A DNA stretch of 30,970 bases from an uncultured Oscillospiraceae bacterium. Lineage in GTDB: Bacteria; Bacillota; Clostridia; Oscillospirales; Acutalibacteraceae. The stretch is from assembly GCA_900553255.1 (NCBI GenBank), contig USCI01000020.1, positions 1 to 30,970 of the forward strand. Reading direction: 5' to 3'. This document shows positions 1 to 7,147 of the stretch, piece after piece. The position numbers were made by a program, and so were the translations under genes. The notes beneath the pieces were generated by a model. That model ran no database searches and was not told where the DNA came from. It worked only from the letters and a program-made list of their open reading frames with translations. Each line of letters starts with the position of its first letter. Position 1 is the stretch's first letter.

Positions 1-19
1 GCTCCGCCCCTTGACCCCG

Positions 20-40
20 CCGCCTTTTCGAAAAAGGCGG
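20..40. other. Hairpin with A/T-rich tip next to the repeat
   Basis: The arms 20-28 (CCGCCTTTT) and 32-40 (AAAAGGCGG) are perfectly complementary around a 3-nt CGA loop. No T-run follows on either strand outside the stem, so it is not a standard terminator. Its position directly before the 38-94 repeat suggests it is the GC-rich end of the same element. Confidence 0.5.
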
Positions 41-94
41 GCGAAAACTTTTTGTACACTATTTTTTGCGAAATGACTTTTTTGACAGCCTGGC
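38..94 (+). repeat. Dispersed intergenic repeat, left copy
   Basis: This 57-bp segment matches, without gaps, the reverse complement of 30914-30970 at 51 of 57 positions. It has three T-runs separated by short conserved blocks (GCGAAA, GACAG, CTGGC). A 9-bp hairpin (20-40) and a GC-rich flank directly upstream may belong to the same element, but the other copy runs off the window before that part. It contains no ORF and no recognisable transposase end. It is best called a REP/MITE-like intergenic repeat of unknown function. Confidence 0.75.
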
Positions 95-123
95 GCCGCC
101 GTGCATCGCACGGCGGCGTTTTT
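94..123 (+). terminator. Strong intrinsic terminator
   Basis: An 11-bp perfect GC-rich stem (94-104 with 108-118) closes a 3-nt loop and is followed by five T residues (119-123). It would end transcription coming from left of the window and so isolate spoIVA from upstream genes. It directly abuts the 38-94 repeat. Confidence 0.8.
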
Positions 124-266
124 GGCGTTCTGCGGGCGGACGGCGTCCTTCTTCCGGCAGGTGTCCCGGCGAAAAGGCAAAAGGAAATTCTTCTTTTTAG
201 CATATCGCGTGGACAGGGCGAATATAGTTGTGTTAGAAACGTCAAGAGCATAAAGGAGCGGTGTAT

Positions 267-1745
267 ATGGAAGGCCAGAACATTTACGACGTCATTTCCC
301 GCAGGACGAACGGGGACATCTATATCGGCGTTGTCGGTCCGGTGCGCACAGGCAAATCCACCTTTATCAAGCGCTTTATGGATACGCTGGTGATCCCGAA
401 CATCGACAGCGAGTACCGCCGGGAGCGGGCGACCGACGAGCTGCCGCAGTCCTCCGCGGGACGGACGATCATGACGACCGAGCCGAAATTCATTCCGGAG
501 CAGGCGGTCAGCATCACGGTGGACGGCACGGCCAACCTGAACGTCCGGCTGATCGACTGTGTCGGCTACATTGTGCCCAGCGCGCTCGGTTACATCGAAA
601 ACAACGCCCCCCGCATGGTCAAAACGCCGTGGTTTGAGGAGGAGATCCCCTTCAACATGGCGGCGGAGCTGGGCACCCAGAAGGTCATCACCGAGCACTC
701 CACCATCGGGCTGGTGGTCACCACCGACGGCAGCATCACCGAGATCCCCCGCGAGGAATACGCCGAGGCGGAGGAGCGGGTGATAAACGAGCTTAAGGCA
801 ATCCATAAGCCGTTTGTGGTGCTGCTCAACTCGCTCAACCCGACCTCGTCGGGCGTGCTGCAGCTGAGCGCGGAGCTGGAGAAAAAATACGGCGTGCCGG
901 TCTGCCCGGTGAACTGCCTCGACATGACCGAGGCGGAGATCCGCCGCATCCTCGAAAAGGTGCTGTTTGAATTTCCGGTGCGGGAGATCGGCATCGAGCT
1001 GCCGCGCTGGCTGACCTCGCTCGACAAGACCCATCCGATCCGCAAGGCCATCTTTGACAGCATCCGCGATGCGGCGGCCTCGCTCAGCCGCATCAGCCAG
1101 ATCCCGTCGATGGTGGAGGAAATCGCGGCGTGCGAGCACCTCGACAACGCCAAAATGGTCGGGGTTGAGCTCGGCCGGGGCAGCGCCGAAATCGCGGTGA
1201 GCATCAAGCCCGGCCTGTTCTACCAGATCCTCGGCGAGGCGACCGGGCTGCCGGTGGCGGACGAATCCGAGCTGATGGCGACGATGACCGAGCTTGCCGA
1301 GATGAAAAAGCGCTATATGAAGATCAAGGACGCGCTCGACGAGGTCGAGGCGACCGGCTACGGCATTGTGATGCCGGAGCTCGAGGAGATGAGCATGGAG
1401 GAGCCGGAGATCATCAAGCAGAGCGGGCGCTACGGCATCCGCCTGCGCGCGGAAGCGCCCTCCATCCACATGCTCAAGGCCAACATCACCACGGAGGTGT
1501 CCCCGATCGTCGGTTCCGAGAAGCAGTCGGAGGAGCTGGTCAGCTACCTGCTGCGCGATTTCGAGGACGACCCCGAAAAGATCTGGGAATCCAACATCTT
1601 CGGCACCTCGCTGTATGGGCTGGTCAACGAAGGGCTGCACAACAAGCTGTACCGTATGCCGGCCGACGCCCGCATGAAGCTCAAGGAAACGGTGGAGCGC
1701 ATCATCAACGAGGGCTGCAGCGGCCTGATCTGCATCATCGTTTAA
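267..1745 (+). CDS. spoIVA: Stage IV sporulation protein A (spore coat assembly ATPase)
   Basis: SpoIVA is a mother-cell cytoskeletal ATPase that polymerises on the forespore surface and forms the basement layer for coat assembly. The 492-residue product equals the length of the B. subtilis protein. An N-terminal P-loop, GPVRTGKST (residues 24-32), places the Walker lysine at K30, as in the known family. The C-terminus ends in the family-like hydrophobic tail SGLICIIV. ATG 267 is preferred because AAAGGAG (252-258) lies 8 nt upstream; the in-frame GTG at 261 is too close to it. The leader from 124 to 251 contains no ORF and no sigma-E promoter I could fit with confidence, although sigma-E control is expected from the family. 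The gene heads a sporulation cluster with the two genes that follow. Confidence 0.97.
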   Translation: MEGQNIYDVISRRTNGDIYIGVVGPVRTGKSTFIKRFMDTLVIPNIDSEYRRERATDELPQSSAGRTIMTTEPKFIPEQAVSITVDGTANLNVRLIDCVGYIVPSALGYIENNAPRMVKTPWFEEEIPFNMAAELGTQKVITEHSTIGLVVTTDGSITEIPREEYAEAEERVINELKAIHKPFVVLLNSLNPTSSGVLQLSAELEKKYGVPVCPVNCLDMTEAEIRRILEKVLFEFPVREIGIELPRWLTSLDKTHPIRKAIFDSIRDAAASLSRISQIPSMVEEIAACEHLDNAKMVGVELGRGSAEIAVSIKPGLFYQILGEATGLPVADESELMATMTELAEMKKRYMKIKDALDEVEATGYGIVMPELEEMSMEEPEIIKQSGRYGIRLRAEAPSIHMLKANITTEVSPIVGSEKQSEELVSYLLRDFEDDPEKIWESNIFGTSLYGLVNEGLHNKLYRMPADARMKLKETVERIINEGCSGLICIIV

Positions 1746-1817
1746 GCGGACGCCCGTTCCGGGAGACTGGAAAAAACGCGGTTTTGAGCCCGGCGGAGCG
1801 GCTGCGGGGAAATGCAC

Positions 1818-1837
1818 CCGCGGCGGCTTCGCCGCGG
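1818..1837. other. GC hairpin between spoIVA and the M23 gene
   Basis: The arms CCGCGGCG (1818-1825) and CGCCGCGG (1830-1837) form a perfect 8-bp stem with a GCTT loop. No T-run follows, so it is at most a processing or attenuation structure in the 130-nt spacer. Confidence 0.4.
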
Positions 1838-1875
1838 CATACTGCGATTGTCGGCAAGAAAGGAAGGAGACCGCA

Positions 1876-2736
1876 ATGCCGGAAGAAAGACCTCACAGAA
1901 CCCCCTCCCGAAGCGGCCGGGAACGGCGCAAGGGTACGGCCGGCGGTATGCAGCTGCTGGCGGTGCAGAGCGTTGCCTGCGTCGTGGTGGTGCTGATTGC
2001 GCTGCTGATGCGGCTGATCGGCGGCGGCGCCTTTGACCAGCTGCGCCAAAACTTCAATCAGGCGATGATGGACAACAGCGTGATCAATACGCTGGCGGCC
2101 TGGTTTGGGCCGCTTACCGGCGGCGGGGACACGTCCTCCCCTGAGAGCGGCGGAGGGGACGCTTCGGAGCCCTCTTCGGATGTCCCCTCGCAGGGGGATG
2201 CCTCCATACCGAGCGGCGCGGTTTCGGTGAGCGATTCCTCCCTGGGAACGGGCGGGCAGGATCTCCCGGTTACCGAGAAAAAAGCCTTTTACGCGCCGGA
2301 GGGGGCGACCTTCGCGGAGCTGAAAATCAATCTTCCGGCGGCGCTCCCGCTGGATGCCGGCACGGTCACCTCCTATTTCGGCTATCGGGAGAATCCGACA
2401 AAGAGCGGCGAGAGCTTTCATCAGGGGCTGGATATCGGCGCGCCCGAGGGCAGCCCGATTTCGGCGATGTATTACGGCCGGGTCAGCGAGACCGGCGAAA
2501 GTGCCAGCTACGGCAATTATGTGAAGCTGGATCACGGCAACGGCATCGAGGTGCTGTATGCGCACTGCTCCGAGGTGCTGGTGGAGCAGGGGGTTTTTGT
2601 CCGAGCCGGCGAAACGGTGGCAAAGGTGGGCAGCACGGGCGATTCCAACGGCTTCCACCTGCATACCGAAGTCCGGGTGAACGGCCTGTGCTATGATCCG
2701 GCCTTCATTATCCCGCTGCAGAAATACAACGGATAA
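1876..2736 (+). CDS. SpoIVFA-like membrane-anchored M23 (LytM) peptidase-domain protein
   Basis: The 286-residue protein has a short Arg-rich cytoplasmic start, one transmembrane helix (about residues 25-48), a Ser/Gly/Asp-rich linker (about 85-135) and a C-terminal LytM/M23 domain (about 165-280). All M23 zinc and catalytic positions appear present: H182 and D186 in HQGLD, H230 in LYAH, and H261/H263 in HLH. AAGGAG ends about 7 nt before ATG 1876. The SpoIVFB-like M50 protease starts 14 nt downstream, which is the spoIVFA-spoIVFB arrangement; in B. subtilis SpoIVFA tethers and inhibits SpoIVFB. The B. subtilis SpoIVFA LytM domain is degenerate, whereas this one looks potentially active. A SpoIIQ-type or general cell-wall endopeptidase role is therefore the main alternative. 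Function is inferred from domain and context. Confidence 0.8.
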   Translation: MPEERPHRTPSRSGRERRKGTAGGMQLLAVQSVACVVVVLIALLMRLIGGGAFDQLRQNFNQAMMDNSVINTLAAWFGPLTGGGDTSSPESGGGDASEPSSDVPSQGDASIPSGAVSVSDSSLGTGGQDLPVTEKKAFYAPEGATFAELKINLPAALPLDAGTVTSYFGYRENPTKSGESFHQGLDIGAPEGSPISAMYYGRVSETGESASYGNYVKLDHGNGIEVLYAHCSEVLVEQGVFVRAGETVAKVGSTGDSNGFHLHTEVRVNGLCYDPAFIIPLQKYNG

Positions 2737-2750
2737 GGGGGAGACCGCCG

Positions 2751-3395
2751 ATGCTGGAAATACGCATAGGCGGCATACCGGTGCGCGTCAGCCTGCTGTT
2801 TCCGGCCGCTGTCGTGGTGCTGCTCACGCTGGATACCGCCGGCACGGCCGGCTGGTGCCTGGCGGCTTCGGCGATGCATGAGGCGGGGCATTTTCTGCTG
2901 CTGCTGGCCTTCGGCTGCCGCCCCGCCTGCATCCACATGGGGATTTTCGGCGTGCGGGTGGAGCAGAACGGCAGCCGGCCGCTCAGCTACGGCCGGAATG
3001 TACTCGTGTCGCTGGCAGGACCGGCTGTGAACCTAATCACCTTTACGGTTCTTTATCTCGCCGGGGGATGGACCGTGCCGGCCGCGGTGCACTTTGTGCT
3101 GGGCGTGTTCAATCTGCTGCCGATCGAACCGCTCGACGGCGGGCAGGCGCTGTTCTGCCTGCTGGCACTGTTTGTGAGCGAGCGCACGGCAAACCGCGTG
3201 GTGATGGCCGTTTCGGTGCTGGTGCTGTTCCCGCTGGGGGTAGCCGGCTGGATGGTGATGCTCGGCAGCCGCTATAATTTTTCGCTGCTGGCGGTCTGCG
3301 TGTATCTGTTTTTGCTGATTCTGCTGAAGGCGGATCCGCAGAGGGGGCGGCAGTGCCTTCGGCCGAAACGGGGAACAGCGTCCCGGTGTGCGTAA
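2751..3395 (+). CDS. spoIVFB: SpoIVFB-like M50 (site-2 protease) intramembrane metalloprotease
   Basis: This 214-residue polytopic membrane protein carries the M50 zinc motif HEAGH (residues 43-47) in one helix. A second motif, NLLPIEPLDGG (121-131), supplies the third ligand, D129. In B. subtilis SpoIVFB cleaves pro-sigma-K in the outer forespore membrane. ATG 2751 follows an AAGGGGGAG site by about 7 nt. The gene sits directly after the SpoIVFA-like M23 gene and downstream of spoIVA, which supports a mother-cell sporulation role. The symbol rests on family and context; other M50 proteases of similar size exist. No sigK gene is in the window. Confidence 0.82.
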   Translation: MLEIRIGGIPVRVSLLFPAAVVVLLTLDTAGTAGWCLAASAMHEAGHFLLLLAFGCRPACIHMGIFGVRVEQNGSRPLSYGRNVLVSLAGPAVNLITFTVLYLAGGWTVPAAVHFVLGVFNLLPIEPLDGGQALFCLLALFVSERTANRVVMAVSVLVLFPLGVAGWMVMLGSRYNFSLLAVCVYLFLLILLKADPQRGRQCLRPKRGTASRCA

Positions 3396-3412
3396 GGCAT
3401 GCCGGGACGCTG
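3376..3412 (+). terminator. Hairpin overlapping the spoIVFB stop codon
   Basis: The 11-nt arms 3376-3386 and 3402-3412 are perfectly complementary (core GCGTCCCGG/CCGGGACGC). The 15-nt loop contains the TAA stop of the M50 gene (3393-3395). Only a weak T-containing tract (GATGTTTGTG) follows, so it may be a partial terminator or an mRNA 3'-end structure rather than a full stop. Confidence 0.45.
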
Positions 3413-3461
3413 ATGTTTGTGTGAAAAGCAGATAAACTTTACAGAAGAAGGAGCGGGCTTT

Positions 3462-3956
3462 ATGGAATACAAGTCGGCAAAAGCGTATCCGCCGGTTGCC
3501 GTACAGGGGAAAAACGCGGCGTATGCGCGGGAGATGCTCAGCAATATGGGCGGGAGCCATTCCGAAATGACGGCGGTGGCGTCGTATTTTTACAACCATC
3601 TGGTTACCCGGCCGGATTATGCGGAGGTGTCCGACGTTTTTCGCCGTATCAGCATGGTGGAGATGCACCACATGGAGATTTTCGGGCAGCTGGCCGTCCT
3701 GCTCGGCGCCGATCCGCGGCTGTGGGCGTTCCGGCAGGGGCAGACGCGGTACTGGTCGCCGTGCTGTGCCGGCTACAGCCGCGAGCTGCGCCCGCTGCTG
3801 CGCACAGCGCTGCAGGGGGAGCTTGCCGCCATCCGTCAATACCGCTATCAGGCACAGACCATCCGGGATGACGGCATCACCGCGATGCTAGGCCGGATTA
3901 TTGAGGATGAGGAGATGCACGTGGCGGTTTTTGAAGAGCTGCTCGCCCAATATTGA
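3462..3956 (+). CDS. Ferritin-like di-iron (rubrerythrin/Mn-catalase superfamily) protein
   Basis: The 164-residue product is predicted to be a four-helix bundle with repeated carboxylate/histidine metal motifs. These are SEMTAV in the first helix, VEMHHMEIF (ExxH) in the second, GELAAI in the third and EDEEMH (ExxH) in the fourth. This is the pattern of ferritin-like di-iron or manganese-catalase-like proteins, often linked to oxidative-stress defence in anaerobes. ATG 3462 is chosen because AAGGAG (3448-3453) ends 8 nt upstream; upstream in-frame codons have no such site. It lacks the C-terminal rubredoxin domain of classical rubrerythrin. The substrate is unknown. It lies 66 nt after the sporulation pair, separated by a hairpin, so co-regulation with spores is possible but unproven. 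Confidence 0.75.
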   Translation: MEYKSAKAYPPVAVQGKNAAYAREMLSNMGGSHSEMTAVASYFYNHLVTRPDYAEVSDVFRRISMVEMHHMEIFGQLAVLLGADPRLWAFRQGQTRYWSPCCAGYSRELRPLLRTALQGELAAIRQYRYQAQTIRDDGITAMLGRIIEDEEMHVAVFEELLAQY

Positions 3957-3974
3957 TGCCGCGAAAAAAAGGGG

Positions 3975-4003
3975 TTGACAAATCGGAAAAAGCGGCATAT
4001 GAT
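3975..4003 (+). promoter_or_regulatory. Sigma-A promoter of the tryptophan operon
   Basis: TTGACA (3975-3980) is separated by 17 nt from TATGAT (3998-4003), a near-consensus vegetative promoter. The predicted transcription start near 4010 falls just before the T-box stem I. Confidence 0.85.
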
Positions 4004-4009
4004 AGAGAA

Positions 4010-4297
4010 AACAGAAGACAAAACCATTGAGTAAGAGTAGTAAGCAGGGGTTCAGGCGTTTGCAGAGAGCTGCAGGTGGTGAAATTGCAGCAGCGGTTGC
4101 CTTGCCGAATGGACTTACGAGGGCAAACCGAAATCCCTTTGCGGAGAGTAGGGGCGACGGGAACTCCGCCCGTTATCAAGGGAGTGCGCATCCTGTGTGC
4201 GCAGAACAAGTGCATCCGTGAAGAGCGGATGAATCCGGGTGGTACCGCAGAAGTCAGGCTTCTGTCCCAAGTTTTTGGGACAGAAGCTTTTTTATTT
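4010..4297 (+). promoter_or_regulatory. Tryptophan T-box riboswitch leader (specifier UGG)
   Basis: The leader has the order expected of a T-box: an AGTA-containing 5' part (about 4028-4045), AGAGAGC (AG bulge region) and GGTG distal-loop motifs, then the specifier region. GAA TGG AC (4107-4114) places TGG at 4110-4112 as the specifier codon, matching tRNA-Trp. The T-box sequence GGGTGGTACCGC lies at 4237-4248. A Rho-independent terminator follows. Known mechanism: uncharged tRNA pairs with the specifier and the TGGN bulge and stabilises an antiterminator. The specifier agrees with the downstream trpXYZ and trpB genes. N of TGGN is T (4243), which would pair with an A discriminator or wobble with G. 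Confidence 0.92.
4258..4293 (+). terminator. T-box-controlled terminator
   Basis: Arms 4258-4270 and 4275-4287 pair perfectly over 13 bp around a 4-nt loop and are followed by six T residues (4288-4293). The 5' arm lies directly after the T-box sequence, as expected for the terminator that competes with the antiterminator. Confidence 0.92.
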
Positions 4298-4314
4298 GTC
4301 CAAACGGAGGGTCT

Positions 4315-4350
4315 ATGATGAAGCAGAAACGATGGCGATGGCGTCGGTAA
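4315..4350 (+). CDS. Putative Trp-codon leader peptide upstream of trpX
   Basis: A short ORF with the sequence MMKQKRWRWRR and a TAA stop (4348-4350) lies just after the T-box terminator. GGAGG (4306-4310) is placed 4 nt before the first ATG and 7 nt before the second (4318), so the second may be the real start. Two of its last five codons are TGG (4333 and 4339). This is similar in size, Trp content and position to the leader peptide of the B. subtilis rtpA operon. There a T-box controls transcription and leader-peptide translation controls the downstream start. The stop lies 7 nt before the first possible trpX start (4358), close enough for a terminating ribosome to cover it. Translation is inferred, not shown. 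Confidence 0.6.
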   Translation: MMKQKRWRWRR

Positions 4351-4405
4351 AGTCAAAATGTATATGCCAAAAACCAAGCGATTATGGAGAAAGTGGGTAA
4401 GAAAA

Positions 4406-5407
4406 ATGAAATACACCGTAAAAAAACTTGGCGCCGCAATGCTTGCTGCGGCGATGTGCCTGTCCTTTGCCGCCTGCAGCGGGGGGGATGACCAAAGCGG
4501 GGCCGGCGATGCGGACCTGCCGAAGATCGGCATTTTGCAGTACGCCGTGCATTCGTCGCTCGACAACTGCTACGAGGGGCTGATCCAGGGGCTCGAGGCC
4601 GCCGGCTACAAGGACGGCGAGACCTGCACCATCGAATTCAAAAATGCGCAGGGCGATGTCGCATCCGCCAGCCAGCTCGCCGGCAACATGGCTGCCGGCT
4701 GCGATATGATCATCGGCATCGCCACCCCGGCGGCGACCGCGGCCTATGCGGCTGCGGACGGCCGGATCCCCACCATTTTCTGTGCGGTCAACGACCCGGT
4801 TTCCATCAAGCTGGTCAACTCCCTGGAAAAATCCGGGAACAACTGCACCGGCAGCTCCGACCGGCTCAACCTCGACGGGCAGCTCAAAATGATCCGGGCC
4901 TTCCAGCCGGACGCGAAGAAGATCGGCGTGCTGTACAACACGGCGGAGGCCAATTCGCTCTCCAACCTGAAAACGCTCGAGGAACTGGCCGGGCAGTATG
5001 GCTTTGAGATCGTCTCCAAGGGCGTGCAGAATGCCGGGGATATCCCGATTGCCGCCGCGTCACTGGTCAACGAGGTCGACTGCATCAACAACTTCACCGA
5101 CAACCTGGTGGTCGATAACCTGTCGGTGGTGCTCGAACGGGCCAACGCCGCGAAAATCCCGGTGTACGGCTCCGAGATCGAGCAGGTGGCCAAGGGCTGC
5201 CTGGCGAGCGAGAGCCTCGATTACGTGGCGCTCGGCAAGGCGACCGGCGAACTGGCTGCCCGGGTGCTCGGAGGCGAAAAGGCCGAGGATACCGCGGTGC
5301 TGCTCATCGAGGACAGCTTCCCCGTTTACAACAGCGAGGTCGCGGCGCAGCTGGGGCTGAGCATTCCGGAGGACTATCAGTCGGCGCAGGATACCGCGGC
5401 AGAATAA
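4406..5407 (+). CDS. trpX: TrpX-type ABC transporter substrate-binding lipoprotein (tryptophan)
   Basis: From ATG 4406 the product is 333 residues, with a typical lipoprotein signal: MKYTVKK, a hydrophobic stretch, then LSFAAC with the lipidated Cys at 24. The mature part resembles the ABC substrate-binding family of the trpXYZ systems, which bind the ligand outside the membrane. Together with the permease and ATPase that follow, and the Trp T-box in front, tryptophan is the likely substrate. The start is uncertain. In-frame ATGs at 4358 and 4364 would add 14-16 residues rich in Lys/Arg and containing two Trp codons (KRLWRKWVRK). None of the three starts has a strong Shine-Dalgarno site, in contrast to the leader ORF just upstream, which suggests translational coupling or control. 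Confidence 0.88.
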   Translation: MKYTVKKLGAAMLAAAMCLSFAACSGGDDQSGAGDADLPKIGILQYAVHSSLDNCYEGLIQGLEAAGYKDGETCTIEFKNAQGDVASASQLAGNMAAGCDMIIGIATPAATAAYAAADGRIPTIFCAVNDPVSIKLVNSLEKSGNNCTGSSDRLNLDGQLKMIRAFQPDAKKIGVLYNTAEANSLSNLKTLEELAGQYGFEIVSKGVQNAGDIPIAAASLVNEVDCINNFTDNLVVDNLSVVLERANAAKIPVYGSEIEQVAKGCLASESLDYVALGKATGELAARVLGGEKAEDTAVLLIEDSFPVYNSEVAAQLGLSIPEDYQSAQDTAAE

Positions 5408-5440
5408 TTTGAGCAGAGATTTCTTAAGGGATGTGCTTGC

Positions 5441-6355
5441 ATGAATGAATTCCTGGGGCTGGTCGTCAACAGCCTGACCGAAGGCTTTTTGTATGCCGTA
5501 CTGGCGCTCGGCGTATACATCACCTACAGCATTCTGGATTTCCCGGATCTGTCGGTGGACGGCACGGTGCCGCTCGGGGCGACGGTCGCCGCAGTGCTGA
5601 TGCTGCGGGGGCTTAACCCCTGGCTGGCGACCCTCGCCGCGTTTGCGGTCGGGGCAGCGGCGGGCTGCGTAACCGGCCTGCTGCACGTGAAGATGAAGAT
5701 CCGTCCGTTGCTGTGCGGGATTCTGGTGATGACCGCGCTGCTGTCGGTCAACCTCGTGATCATGAAGGCGGGCACCGACGGCGGTTCCACCGCGTCGCTG
5801 TTCAACGAGCCGACCATCTTCAACACCCTCCCGGTTTCGGTGCTTCCCAAATACATCGGCGGCTATGCGCTGCGTGCGCTGATTCTGGTGGTGGTGCTTT
5901 CGGTGGCCTCCAAGCTGCTGCTCGACTGGTATTTTTCCACCCGCTCCGGCATGCTGCTGCGGGCGACCGGCAGCAATGAGCAGTTTGTCACCATGCTTGC
6001 CCGCAATCCCGGCACCTCCAAAATCATCGGCCTGGCGCTGGGCAACGGCTTTGCGGCCATGGCCGGCGCGGCGATTGCGCAGAATACCCAGACCGCCAGC
6101 CTGCAGATCGGCCCCGGCATGGTGGTCATCGGCCTAGCGTCGGTGATTATCGGCGTCAGCCTGCTGCAGAAGGTGCGCTTCATGAAGGCCACCACCAAGG
6201 TGATCGTCGGCGCGATCATTTACAAGGCCTGCCTGACGGTGGCCGACGCGTTCGAGCTGAGCGACTGGCTCAAGCTGATCATGGCGGTGCTGTGTGTGCT
6301 GGCGCTGGTGTTCAGCAACGTGATGGAAAAGGGGAGGAGGCCGTCCCGTGGTTAA
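5441..6355 (+). CDS. trpY: TrpY-type ABC transporter permease (tryptophan)
   Basis: This 304-residue, highly hydrophobic protein has about eight predicted membrane segments and resembles branched-chain/ribose-type (LivH/RbsC-like) permeases. It would form the membrane channel for the TrpX-bound substrate. ATG 5441 follows an AAGGG site (5426-5430). It lies 33 nt after trpX, and its 3' end overlaps the GTG start of the ATPase gene by 8 nt, so the three transporter genes form one operon. Substrate assignment rests on the T-box specifier and on known trpXYZ clusters. Confidence 0.88.
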   Translation: MNEFLGLVVNSLTEGFLYAVLALGVYITYSILDFPDLSVDGTVPLGATVAAVLMLRGLNPWLATLAAFAVGAAAGCVTGLLHVKMKIRPLLCGILVMTALLSVNLVIMKAGTDGGSTASLFNEPTIFNTLPVSVLPKYIGGYALRALILVVVLSVASKLLLDWYFSTRSGMLLRATGSNEQFVTMLARNPGTSKIIGLALGNGFAAMAGAAIAQNTQTASLQIGPGMVVIGLASVIIGVSLLQKVRFMKATTKVIVGAIIYKACLTVADAFELSDWLKLIMAVLCVLALVFSNVMEKGRRPSRG

Positions 6356-7121
6356 GTGTGAGGATATCGTCAAGAAATTCAACATCGGCACCCCGGACGA
6401 AACCACCCTTTTCGACCGCTTCTCGTTTGAGGTGCAGGAGGGGGAATTTGTCTCCATCGTCGGCTCGAACGGCTCGGGCAAAACCACCCTGCTGAACATC
6501 ATCTGCGGCACCCTGCCGGTGGAGGGCGGCCGGATCTTTTTCCGGGATAAGGACATCACCCGTATGAAGGAATACAAGCGCGCGGCGTTCATCGGACGGG
6601 TGTTCCAGGATCCGGCCAAGGGCTCCTGCCCGGATCTGACCATCCTGGAAAACATGGCGCTGGCCGACCATAAGCAGCACGGCTACGGCCTGGCGCGCTC
6701 GCTGAATAAAAAACGGGTCGGGCACTACCGCGAACTGCTGGAGTTCTGCAATATGGGGCTGGAAAACCGGATGCATGTGCCGGTCGGCTCGCTCTCCGGC
6801 GGCCAGCGGCAGGCGCTTGCCCTCGTGATCGCGAACATGACCGACATCGACCTGCTGATCCTCGACGAGCACACCGCTGCGCTCGACCCCAAATCCTCCC
6901 GCACCATCATGGAGCTGACCGACCGGCTGGTCCGCGAAAAAAAGGTGACCGCGCTGATGGTCACCCACAACCTGCGGTTCGCGCTGGAATACGGCAGCCG
7001 GCTGGTGATGATGCATGAGGGCCATGCCGTGCTGGATGTGTGCGGCGAACAGAAGGCACAAACACAGCTTGACGACCTGCTCAAGCTGTTCAACGAAATC
7101 AGTGTGGAATGCGGCAACTGA
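6348..7121 (+). CDS. trpZ: TrpZ-type ABC transporter ATP-binding protein (tryptophan)
   Basis: The 257-residue nucleotide-binding protein has Walker A GSNGSGKT (residues 39-46), the ABC signature LSGGQRQ, Walker B LLILDEHTAALD and an H-loop in MVTHNLRF, so all catalytic parts look intact. It would energise TrpXY at the inner face of the membrane. The start is GTG 6348, overlapping the trpY stop by 8 nt, with GGGGAGG about 10 nt upstream. This overlap indicates translational coupling. Confidence 0.9.
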   Translation: MVKCEDIVKKFNIGTPDETTLFDRFSFEVQEGEFVSIVGSNGSGKTTLLNIICGTLPVEGGRIFFRDKDITRMKEYKRAAFIGRVFQDPAKGSCPDLTILENMALADHKQHGYGLARSLNKKRVGHYRELLEFCNMGLENRMHVPVGSLSGGQRQALALVIANMTDIDLLILDEHTAALDPKSSRTIMELTDRLVREKKVTALMVTHNLRFALEYGSRLVMMHEGHAVLDVCGEQKAQTQLDDLLKLFNEISVECGN

Positions 7122-7147
7122 CCGGCCGCAAAGCAAAGGAAGAAAGG

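Noticed and set aside
200..250. Sigma-E promoter for spoIVA
   Set aside because: GAATATA (220-226) looks like a -35, but no CATACAnT-like -10 lies at the right distance, and CATATCG (201-207) has no matching -35.
4027..4318. Small ORFs inside the tryptophan leader
   Set aside because: They overlap the T-box structure, including the specifier, the T-box sequence and the terminator, which explain the sequence better.
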